IMG/VR virus record: IMGVR_UViG_3300033978_000195
Span: 1 to 23,998 of that record
DNA: 23,998 bases
Direction: 5' to 3' (one strand)
DNA from: a virus
How positions within the stretch are numbered: the stretch's first letter is position 1; every line of letters begins with the position of its first letter. The notes under the pieces were generated by a model, which searched no databases, was not told the DNA's origin, and worked only from the letters and a program-made list of their open reading frames with translations. The position numbers and the translations under genes were made by a program. This document shows positions 7,669-15,617 of the stretch, piece after piece.

Positions 7669-10600
7669 ATGTATGATAAATATATTGGAATACCGTATAA
7701 AGAAAACGGTAGAACAGATGACGGCTTAGACTGCTGGGGATTAGTACGCCTATTTTATAAGCAAGAATTTAATATAGATTTACCTAGTTATGAAGATGAG
7801 TATGTTGGCAGCTACGACCCTAAAGTGCCGCAAACTATAAATTATTATAAAGATAGCTGGTCTAAAACAATGTCTCCTAAACTAGGAGACATTTGTTTGT
7901 TTAATATACTAGGCGAACCAACTCATGTTGGTATATACTTTGAAAATAACAAGTTTTTGCACGCTCGCGACGGTCATAGTACAGTTATTGAGTCATTATT
8001 ACGACCAGCTTGGAAAAATAGACTAGAAGGTATCTATAGTTATGCTCCAAAGAGCAGCATAATTCAATTAACCGGTAGCCCGCACCCGTTTAAAACGCAC
8101 AGAATTTTAGATTATGCTGCCGCAGGTTTAACTGTAAAACAGTGCGTAGATTATATATGTGAAAAATATAAGGTTAGTGAGAAACTATTTAAACAAATAA
8201 TTGTAGCTGTTGATGGCATAGCTGTACCAAAAGATCGCTGGCAATCTACAATTTTATCAGCTGGTCAAACTGTTACCTATAAAACTATACCACAAGGTAG
8301 AAATGGTTTAAGAACTCTGCTATTTATAGCAGTTGTAATATTTGCCACCGAATATGCCCCTGAAGCCGCAAAAGCAATATTTGGAGCAGAAGTTGGTGCT
8401 AGTTCATTCGCTATTGCAGCAACTAAGGTAGCTATTAGCGCTGCAGGTATTGCACTAGTTAATGCCCTAGTACCTATTAGACCTCCAAAGCTAGAAAATG
8501 CTGACACCGGCCGCCAGTTAAATCTTTTTAATGGTGCTAGTAATAGAGCAAATCAATATGGAGCTATACCAGTAGTGTTGGGCAGAGTTCGTATGACGCC
8601 ACCCCTAGGCAGCGTACCATATGTAGACACACAAACTACTACTAGCTATATGAATCTACAACTAGTTTGGGGCTTTGGACCACTAAATGTAGACATGAAT
8701 GAAATGTATATTGGTGCTAATAAGCTAGATTATTACTACCAAAGTAATAATGCTGATGCTATACCAAAACCAGTAACTATTGCTGGATATGTTAATACTA
8801 GTGGCACAGAATCCGAAACAGATAAGATTACGGAGTTTAACAAACTATACCCAAATATAGTAGAGCAGCAATTTAAAAATGTTGAGCTAGAAAATGACGC
8901 TAGTGGTAATAATGAAGAAACCGTAACCTTTGCAGAAACACAGGCAACTAGAGTACAGGCTATTGTTAGTTTTCCAGAAGGTTTAAGAAAAATTAGTACT
9001 AAAGACGGTAAAAGCAGTTCGTCCGAGGTAACTATTCAAGCTGTATTAGAGAAAGTTAGTGGCGGTAATGCTACAATTATTAATAATTGGACAAGCAGTG
9101 TAGTGTTCGAAGATACGCTTACTGGTCAATCTGTAACAGAATATGATGTAGATGGACAGGGTACAACATATAAATTATATCAAAAAACTGCATATTGCAT
9201 AACCGAAAAAAATGGTATTAAAGCAATTAGAGGTTCTGTTAGTACTACCAAAGGAAATCCTAATAGTACAATTATAGAACTATTAAAACGTAATCAATTA
9301 AGCGAATTATTAAATATACAAAACAATTATTCTTTTGAGCCTGTAATACCTGATGGGCATAAAGTTATTCGCACAGTTATAAATTACAGCACTGACCCAC
9401 TAGATACTACAGATGTTATAACTAATACATATATTTATAATGGGTGGTTATTTACTGCTACAGCCGTACAAGACATGGCATATGATAGTAGTGGTCTTGC
9501 CCTTGGACCAACAGATACAGGCAGATGGAAAATTACTATTGGTCCTGGATCATTAGGCAGTTTAAAATCAGGTGTAACTAGCGAACTAGCACCTACTGCT
9601 GGTGGAGGACTACCAAGCAGAATCACAGTTTGGACTAGTAGACAATTTACCAATGTAATTAATACTACTAATAATGGAGCATGGGGGCCAACTACAGGAA
9701 ACGACCAAAGTTTTATGAATGCTTTTGCTGTATGGAAAGGCACTACTAATACCTTTGATGAACAAATGGTTGTTAATTTTCCATATGAAGGCACTTATAC
9801 TATTCAAGCTAGTATAGACAACTATGCTGGTCAAATAATAATTGGTGATACAGTTATTAATATACCTGACAACTGCTATAGAGCTAAAACAACACTAGCA
9901 TCCGGCAGTGCAGACTATACTACCACAGAATTTTTTAGTGCTGGTAATAAAGTAGTTAGAGTAAAAGCTAGTAATAATGCTGATGAACAAACTGTTACTA
10001 CTGCTGGTAGTAGTAATTGTGGAGTAGCTGTAAGAATACTGTTTATACCAGATAATATAGTTAATTTTGTACCTGGAGCAAATTATATTACTCTAGGAGA
10101 TAATGAATTTAGTAACTACAAAGATGGTTTTAATTATCCTATAACCTGGGATAATCTAGAACCAGGCCAGTACAGAGTAAAATTACGGCGTACAAGCACA
10201 AGCGATCCAGATCATCAAAACGATTATAGACATAACTTTAGGTCGCAATTTTTATCAGCAGCAGCTTTTAAAACTGGTACAACAATAGCACCTCCACCAG
10301 GTATAGGCATTTGTAGAACTGGTATTGTTATTGAAAGTAGTGGCAAAGTTAACGGCAGTGTTGACGGCATAAATGCACTAGTGCAAACAAAAGGTCTAGA
10401 TTATACAACTATTCCAGGTAGTACATCTAAGGGATGGATAGCAGATCAATTAATAGATAATCCCGCTAGTTTATTTGTATATGTCTTAACACATCCTGCT
10501 AATGCCTATAGGGTAGACCCTAGCGATCCATGGAAATATATTGATAGCACAGCAATTACAGAATGGCATCAGTATTGTGACACTCCAGTAGCAGGAGTTA

Positions 10601-12249
10601 GACCAAGGCTAACATATAATGGAGTAGTAACAGATACAACAAGTATATTAAGTATACTTCAAGATATTTGTGCTGCTGGTATGGCTAGCCCTGTATTTAT
10701 TGATGGTAAATGGTCTGTGGTTATCGATAAAGTTCGACCACATGTTATACAGCACTTTACACCACACAATAGTTGGGGATTTGACGCAACAAAAAATTTA
10801 CCAAAGTTACCTGATGCTTTTAGAATAAGTTTTCCTGATGAACGTAATAGTTTTCAAACTACAGAAGTATTGGTAGCAAATTTTAATAAAACTGTTAACA
10901 CCGCAAAAGTAATAGAAGAATTACAGTTACCTGGCATAACAAAAATTGAACAAGTTAGATATTTTGCACGTTGGCATTTTGCTCAGTTACAGTATCGTCC
11001 AGAAGTATTTACTATAAACACAGATTTTGAGTATTTGGTAAGTACCAGAGGCGATAGAGTAAAAGTTACACATGATATTCCTCTATGGGGAAATGGTAGT
11101 GGAAGAATACGCGAAATAAGTACTAATAAATTAGTATTAACTTTAACAGAAGACATAATACTTGAAGCTGGTAAATCATATCAAATAAGAATTAGAACAG
11201 ACAATATTTCAGCAACTATAGGTAGTGGTAGCATAGAAAGAACACTTACAGCTATACCAACAACCGCATCTTATAATTCTATAACCTTAGCATCAGCAGT
11301 TGATAGTACAGTTAAAGTTGGCGATTTATTTATGCTAGGCGAAGTTAATAAAGTTAGCCAAGATTTATTGATTCAAAGCATAGAGACCACCAGTAATACT
11401 TCAGCTAAATTAACTTTAGTAGAATATACTGAAAGTTTATATAATTTTTCTTTTGATCCGTTTAACGATGCAACACCTTCTATGCCAAGTTATACACCCA
11501 TAATAACAAAGCGCATAGCCAGTGAAGCTGTTCAAAATACTATTGTTGGTACACCTAAAATAATTAGCATGTCTAGTGATAGTTCTTTAAGCGAAGAAAT
11601 TGCAACTGGCAGCTATCAGAACATAACTATTGTTACTTGGGAAAATGCTGCAAATTTACCTGTAATAGCTGAGCAAGTAGAGTTTCAAATCGTTTTAGGC
11701 AATGAGAGTTTTACTGACACTAAACAAGTAGGTGTTTATACTACAAGAAAAGATGCTGTAAGTATTACTATTAAAGGCCTAGAAACAGATAAAGTATATA
11801 AGGCACGGGCTAGATATAAGAATGGGTCAGGATCTATAGCAGGTCCGTGGAGTGATGAATTTGGCAGCACTATTACTGGAAAAACTACAAATTCATTTAC
11901 ACCAAATGATGTTATGATAACATTACAGGGAACAAATATTATTGTTAAGCCTATTCTAAGCACTGGAAATAGTGAGCCTAGCGATCATAAAACCTATGAA
12001 TTTAGACTCTACAGAAATACTGGTACCGGAGATTTTTGGACAGCTACTTGGGACAGTACTAATATGTTAAAAGCTCAAAGCAGAACCCAAGCCGTATTTA
12101 ACTTGCTAGATTTACCAAGTACTAATGGTAATAGACGTATTAGTCAAACCGGAATAAATTATAGAGTAGCTTGCAGAGCCCTTAGTAACACAAATAGTTA
12201 TAGTTCAACTAGTGTTTTAGGTAGTATATTAATTAAGACGATTCAGTAA
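7669..12249 (+). CDS. Tail tip fusion: NlpC/P60 peptidase + gpI-like + gpJ-like host specificity protein
   Basis: A 1526-residue protein that combines three lambda functions. Residues 1-128 are an NlpC/P60 cysteine peptidase (gpK C-terminal type): Cys22 in LDCWGLV, His86 in PTHVGIYF and a third polar residue His98 in FLHARDG. It would cut peptidoglycan stem peptides during injection or assembly. No JAMM metalloprotease domain of gpK is visible. Residues 130-207 look like the gpI beta-grasp region, followed by hydrophobic helices at about 214-227 and 240-265. From about 276 (GRQLNLFNGASNRANQYGAIPVVLGRVR) it reads as a gpJ-type central tip protein, with the gpJ-like segment GDRVKVTHDIPLWGNGSGRI near 1125-1145. 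A lectin-like insertion spans about 648-800. The C terminus (about 1315-1526) has fibronectin type III-like sequence. It starts 2 nt after the gpL-like stop; AGGA at 7654-7657 is a weak ribosome site. Confidence 0.9.
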   Translation: MYDKYIGIPYKENGRTDDGLDCWGLVRLFYKQEFNIDLPSYEDEYVGSYDPKVPQTINYYKDSWSKTMSPKLGDICLFNILGEPTHVGIYFENNKFLHARDGHSTVIESLLRPAWKNRLEGIYSYAPKSSIIQLTGSPHPFKTHRILDYAAAGLTVKQCVDYICEKYKVSEKLFKQIIVAVDGIAVPKDRWQSTILSAGQTVTYKTIPQGRNGLRTLLFIAVVIFATEYAPEAAKAIFGAEVGASSFAIAATKVAISAAGIALVNALVPIRPPKLENADTGRQLNLFNGASNRANQYGAIPVVLGRVRMTPPLGSVPYVDTQTTTSYMNLQLVWGFGPLNVDMNEMYIGANKLDYYYQSNNADAIPKPVTIAGYVNTSGTESETDKITEFNKLYPNIVEQQFKNVELENDASGNNEETVTFAETQATRVQAIVSFPEGLRKISTKDGKSSSSEVTIQAVLEKVSGGNATIINNWTSSVVFEDTLTGQSVTEYDVDGQGTTYKLYQKTAYCITEKNGIKAIRGSVSTTKGNPNSTIIELLKRNQLSELLNIQNNYSFEPVIPDGHKVIRTVINYSTDPLDTTDVITNTYIYNGWLFTATAVQDMAYDSSGLALGPTDTGRWKITIGPGSLGSLKSGVTSELAPTAGGGLPSRITVWTSRQFTNVINTTNNGAWGPTTGNDQSFMNAFAVWKGTTNTFDEQMVVNFPYEGTYTIQASIDNYAGQIIIGDTVINIPDNCYRAKTTLASGSADYTTTEFFSAGNKVVRVKASNNADEQTVTTAGSSNCGVAVRILFIPDNIVNFVPGANYITLGDNEFSNYKDGFNYPITWDNLEPGQYRVKLRRTSTSDPDHQNDYRHNFRSQFLSAAAFKTGTTIAPPPGIGICRTGIVIESSGKVNGSVDGINALVQTKGLDYTTIPGSTSKGWIADQLIDNPASLFVYVLTHPANAYRVDPSDPWKYIDSTAITEWHQYCDTPVAGVRPRLTYNGVVTDTTSILSILQDICAAGMASPVFIDGKWSVVIDKVRPHVIQHFTPHNSWGFDATKNLPKLPDAFRISFPDERNSFQTTEVLVANFNKTVNTAKVIEELQLPGITKIEQVRYFARWHFAQLQYRPEVFTINTDFEYLVSTRGDRVKVTHDIPLWGNGSGRIREISTNKLVLTLTEDIILEAGKSYQIRIRTDNISATIGSGSIERTLTAIPTTASYNSITLASAVDSTVKVGDLFMLGEVNKVSQDLLIQSIETTSNTSAKLTLVEYTESLYNFSFDPFNDATPSMPSYTPIITKRIASEAVQNTIVGTPKIISMSSDSSLSEEIATGSYQNITIVTWENAANLPVIAEQVEFQIVLGNESFTDTKQVGVYTTRKDAVSITIKGLETDKVYKARARYKNGSGSIAGPWSDEFGSTITGKTTNSFTPNDVMITLQGTNIIVKPILSTGNSEPSDHKTYEFRLYRNTGTGDFWTATWDSTNMLKAQSRTQAVFNLLDLPSTNGNRRISQTGINYRVACRALSNTNSYSSTSVLGSILIKTIQ

Positions 12250-12255
12250 GGAAGG
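12248..12255 (+). promoter_or_regulatory. Strong Shine-Dalgarno of the fibre gene
   Basis: AAGGAAGG begins inside the stop codon of the tip protein and sits 3 nt before ATG 12259. It is the strongest ribosome site in this operon and suggests the fibre is made at higher level than the tip protein. Confidence 0.6.
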
Positions 12256-12258
12256 TAT

Positions 12259-15200
12259 ATGTCACTAACAGTAAATAGCGGCCCAAAAGCCTTATACCTT
12301 TATTTTACGCAGCCTTTTAACGCTGTTGACATTGATGATAATTCCACTACCGGCACACTGCAGGTAGCGGACGTCTCTGTTCGTGATGATTTGCAGGGTT
12401 TAAAGGTATGGATAAGTGAAACTAGTGGCTTTACTCCTGCAGCAGGCAATTTAGTATTTGATGCTGGTTTTCAAAGCATAGTACCACTAACTGATCTTAA
12501 AAATAATACTACATATTATATTAAATATGCTTTTGTTAGTAAAATAGATCCAGATGAGTACACTACGTCAGCACAAATTACTGCTACAACATTAGATACT
12601 GCACTACCTATTAGTGGGTTTTTAAATCGCGATCCTATTCAAATACCTACAGATAGTGATGGTAATAATGCTGTATTTACTAATGCTACAGGAACCTTTG
12701 TTGTTTACAATTTGAGCACAAATGTTACTGGAACAGCAGCTGTAACATATAGTGTTGTTAGCGGTAGTTCAGTAGGTGGAGTATCTGCTACTATAGCTAG
12801 TACAGGTGTGTATACGATTACAGGTATTACCGATTTAGTAGGTACTATTACCCTACGTGCAGTTTATACAAATCCGCAAAATAATAGCGAAACATATTCT
12901 ATAGATCTAGTATTAAATGTTAGTAAACAGCGTCCAGGTAGTACTGCACCTATTGTATTATTAACTAGTACAGGACAAGCATTTGTAAAAGCAAAAAATA
13001 ATGGTACAATTAGTCCTAGTAGTATTACTTTTGATGCTACAATAGCTAATATAGCTGGCGCAACTTATAAATGGTATGCAGATGGCGTATTAATTAATGG
13101 TGCAACTAGTTCAACATATACACTAAGTAGTTTTAGTAATACAAGCACAAAGCTAATAAAGGTACGAGTACAAAGTACTGTAGTCGCTACCATTGACGTG
13201 TTCGATCAAATGAGTGTATATTATCTCGAAGAAGGTAGTGATGCACTCAATGCTGCACTTGTAAATGAGAATCAAACTGTTACATTAAATGCAGCCGGTA
13301 CTGTACTTAGCGGACTACCTGTTTCTAGTCAAATGGTAGTAGCTAGAGGTAGTACTATATTAACTAGTGGAGTTACTTATAGTTTGGTTAGTAGTAGTAA
13401 TTTAACTAATCCAACAATAGATAGCTCTACTGGTATAATTTCAATACCAACAATTGCCAATCTTGCCCTTGATACTGCTAGCGCAACTTTTAAAGCTACT
13501 GTGGGTACTGCCGAGTTAACTAAAACTCTTAGTATCAGTATTGTACAAGATGGTAGAGCCGCAGTTATTAATATAGGCACTGTTACTACGAGTAATCCCG
13601 GCTCAGCTGCTACTGTTACAAATAATGTAACAGATGGCGGAGCTACAAATACTATAGACATAAGTATACCTAGAGGTAATACAGGTGCTCCTGCAAAAGG
13701 TATAGATATACTTGGAGCTACTGCAGTTAGTTTTAAACGTAGCTCAGCAGGAGTATACACTCCTGCTAATTCTGGAACCTTAACAGCTAGTCCTCAGAAC
13801 TTAGTTAGCCCCACATATAATTGGACAGTTAGTGGAGGAAGTTTTAGTAGTAGCAGTGCAGTTACTAGTAGTAGTGCTACTAGTGTAACAGTATATCCTA
13901 TGGATACAAGTAGCGTTATCGTAACACTGCAAGCCACAGCTGAAAGTATAGTCTACAATAAAACATTATACTATAGCATAGTAGCTGATGGTGTAGGCAC
14001 TAATGGGAAAAGAACAGCTACTGGTGTTGTTTATAAAACCGCTTATACAACTGATGATACAGTTCCAGCAACTCCCACAGCTACCAGCTTTACTTTTAGT
14101 ACAGCAGTATTTACTGGAGGAACTATTGGAGATGGTACTTGGAGTAAGGCTGCACCAACATTTGTGGCTAATAATACCTACAGATATTGGGTAGCATCAT
14201 TTACAGCCTTAGAAGGTGATACTGATACAACTACTGGAACTGGTGGTAGTCTTACTTTTGGTACACCTACAAAAGCAGTCGGATTTAGTGGACTAGTTAC
14301 GTTTAGTAGCGGTACGCAAGTAACGGATGGTACTAATACTATTGCTGGGTTCAATAATCAAACACAGATTGATGGCGGGCAGATAACCACAGGAAGCATT
14401 TTAGCAGCAAGAATAGATACCAGAAATTTAACTATTAAAGATACTAATGGTAATATACTATTTGGATCGGGTACAGCACTTGACTGGAGTAATATAAGTA
14501 GTAGTTATCCTAGTGCAATAGATAATAGTAGCGTTACAGCTACTAGTCTAGGAGCAGTTAAAACTGATTTAACTAATGCTCCGGCAGAAATATTAAATAG
14601 TAATATTACCGCTACTAGTCTAGGTGCAGTCAAAGTTGATCTAAGCAATGCTCCAGCAGGAATATTAAATAGTAATATTACTGCCGTTACTATAGGTGCA
14701 GTTAAAACTGATTTAACTAATGCTCCAGCAGGAATATTAAATAATAATTTATATATTAGTAAAACAGGTGCAGTTTATTCACTACAAGGTGGTGGTACAA
14801 GCACCTCTATTGATGCCGTAGGGTTAGCGGCAGTAAAAACTGATCTAACTAATGCCCCATCAGACATATTAAATAGTAATGTGACAGCAACTAGTATTGG
14901 TGCAGTTAAAACTGATTTAAGTAATGCACCTGTGGGAATACTTAATGGACAAATTAGTATAACAGAGACTAATGGCGTAGTAACATTAAGCAATGCTGGT
15001 ACTGGATCTTTTACTACTATTACTTCGAATAATAAAATTAGTTCTACTAATGTAGCTACTTTTATGCAAGAAGCAGCAATAGGAGAAGCATATATTGGAA
15101 GTATTAGCGCCGGAAAAATAACTACAGGAACATTAGATGCAGCTAGAATTGGAGCAGGTAGTATAGATGCCGGAAAATTAGTTATTGGTAGTACTGGCAG

Positions 15201-15282
15201 CGGAAGTTATATGAGATTGTTTAATAATAAAATAGAAGTATATGACGGTAATGTTTTACGCGTTAAAATAGGATTATTATAA
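12259..15282 (+). CDS. Tail fibre protein, FN3/Ig-like with 24-residue repeats
   Basis: A 1007-residue acidic, Thr/Ser/Asn-rich fibre. Residues 1-118 are fibronectin type III-like (GLKVWISETSG through NNTTYYIKYAFVS). Cadherin/Ig-like beta domains follow at about 120-225 and 228-335. A short collagen-like linker (ISIPRGNTGAPAKG) lies near 468-482, then another Ig-like domain with YPMDTSSVIVTLQATAES. Near 703-735 is GGQITTGSILAARIDTRNLT, and 24-residue repeats fill about 759-898. The end (about 950-1007) repeats the same theme (KITTGTLDAARIGAGSIDAG, then KIEVYDGNVLRVKIGLL). This C-terminal pattern is common at the distal part of gpJ-type central fibres. The gene probably represents distal gpJ sequence encoded as a separate protein that joins the tip. 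It overlaps the next gene by one base (TAATG). Receptor specificity is inferred, not visible. Confidence 0.82.
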   Translation: MSLTVNSGPKALYLYFTQPFNAVDIDDNSTTGTLQVADVSVRDDLQGLKVWISETSGFTPAAGNLVFDAGFQSIVPLTDLKNNTTYYIKYAFVSKIDPDEYTTSAQITATTLDTALPISGFLNRDPIQIPTDSDGNNAVFTNATGTFVVYNLSTNVTGTAAVTYSVVSGSSVGGVSATIASTGVYTITGITDLVGTITLRAVYTNPQNNSETYSIDLVLNVSKQRPGSTAPIVLLTSTGQAFVKAKNNGTISPSSITFDATIANIAGATYKWYADGVLINGATSSTYTLSSFSNTSTKLIKVRVQSTVVATIDVFDQMSVYYLEEGSDALNAALVNENQTVTLNAAGTVLSGLPVSSQMVVARGSTILTSGVTYSLVSSSNLTNPTIDSSTGIISIPTIANLALDTASATFKATVGTAELTKTLSISIVQDGRAAVINIGTVTTSNPGSAATVTNNVTDGGATNTIDISIPRGNTGAPAKGIDILGATAVSFKRSSAGVYTPANSGTLTASPQNLVSPTYNWTVSGGSFSSSSAVTSSSATSVTVYPMDTSSVIVTLQATAESIVYNKTLYYSIVADGVGTNGKRTATGVVYKTAYTTDDTVPATPTATSFTFSTAVFTGGTIGDGTWSKAAPTFVANNTYRYWVASFTALEGDTDTTTGTGGSLTFGTPTKAVGFSGLVTFSSGTQVTDGTNTIAGFNNQTQIDGGQITTGSILAARIDTRNLTIKDTNGNILFGSGTALDWSNISSSYPSAIDNSSVTATSLGAVKTDLTNAPAEILNSNITATSLGAVKVDLSNAPAGILNSNITAVTIGAVKTDLTNAPAGILNNNLYISKTGAVYSLQGGGTSTSIDAVGLAAVKTDLTNAPSDILNSNVTATSIGAVKTDLSNAPVGILNGQISITETNGVVTLSNAGTGSFTTITSNNKISSTNVATFMQEAAIGEAYIGSISAGKITTGTLDAARIGAGSIDAGKLVIGSTGSGSYMRLFNNKIEVYDGNVLRVKIGLL
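14533..14952 (+). repeat. Five 72-bp (24-residue) coding repeats in the fibre gene
   Basis: Units at 14533-14604, 14605-14676, 14677-14748, 14809-14880 and 14881-14952, with a 60-bp unrelated insert at 14749-14808. The protein consensus is xTATSxGAVKTDLTNAPAGI plus LNSN. The DNA of the units is also close, mainly third-base changes, pointing to duplication. Such short repeats usually form repetitive trimeric beta shafts. Confidence 0.85.
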
Positions 15283-15617
15283 TGGCTACAACATATGGCC
15301 TACAATTATTTGATACTGCAGGATTACTAGAACTGGATTCTAGTTCTAGTATAAATGCTGGAGTATTTGTTAGAAGTATAACAATACCTTCAACTGGTAA
15401 CAGTACAATACTTTTTAATGGACAGGCACAAGGATCTTTTGGTACTCTGCCTAATCTAGTTAACAGAACAATATTTTGGATAACGTTATTAAATGGAGAC
15501 CAGGATATTAGACTATATACTAGTCCAGAATCATATCCTGGCATACAATATTCTCAGTTAAGTAGCTCAGATTTAGGAACAAGGAGAACAAGTACTATAC
15601 TTGTTTTTGTAAGATAA
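15282..15617 (+). CDS. Small YGLQ-type tail protein
   Basis: 111 residues, beginning MATTYGLQLFDTAGLLELDS. The YGLQxF(N/D)xxGxxxxD start is shared with the N terminus of the following giant fibre and with an internal segment of it, so the three copies are paralogous. The rest is beta-rich (VFVRSITIPS, FWITLLNGDQDIRLY, TSTILVFVR). I associate this opening with small phage minor tail or fibre-attachment proteins, but no function is established from sequence. It overlaps both neighbours by one base (TAATG at 15280-15284 and 15615-15619), so the three genes are translationally coupled. It could be a cap or adaptor between the fibre at 12259 and the Calx-beta fibre. Confidence 0.65.
   Translation: MATTYGLQLFDTAGLLELDSSSSINAGVFVRSITIPSTGNSTILFNGQAQGSFGTLPNLVNRTIFWITLLNGDQDIRLYTSPESYPGIQYSQLSSSDLGTRRTSTILVFVR

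Noticed and set aside
14003-14194. 63-codon open frame inside the fibre gene
   Set aside because: It is fully inside a well-supported gene in another frame, low-complexity Leu/Gln, without a ribosome site.
14533-14952. CRISPR-like array
   Set aside because: The 72-bp units are contiguous, in-frame coding repeats without spacers.
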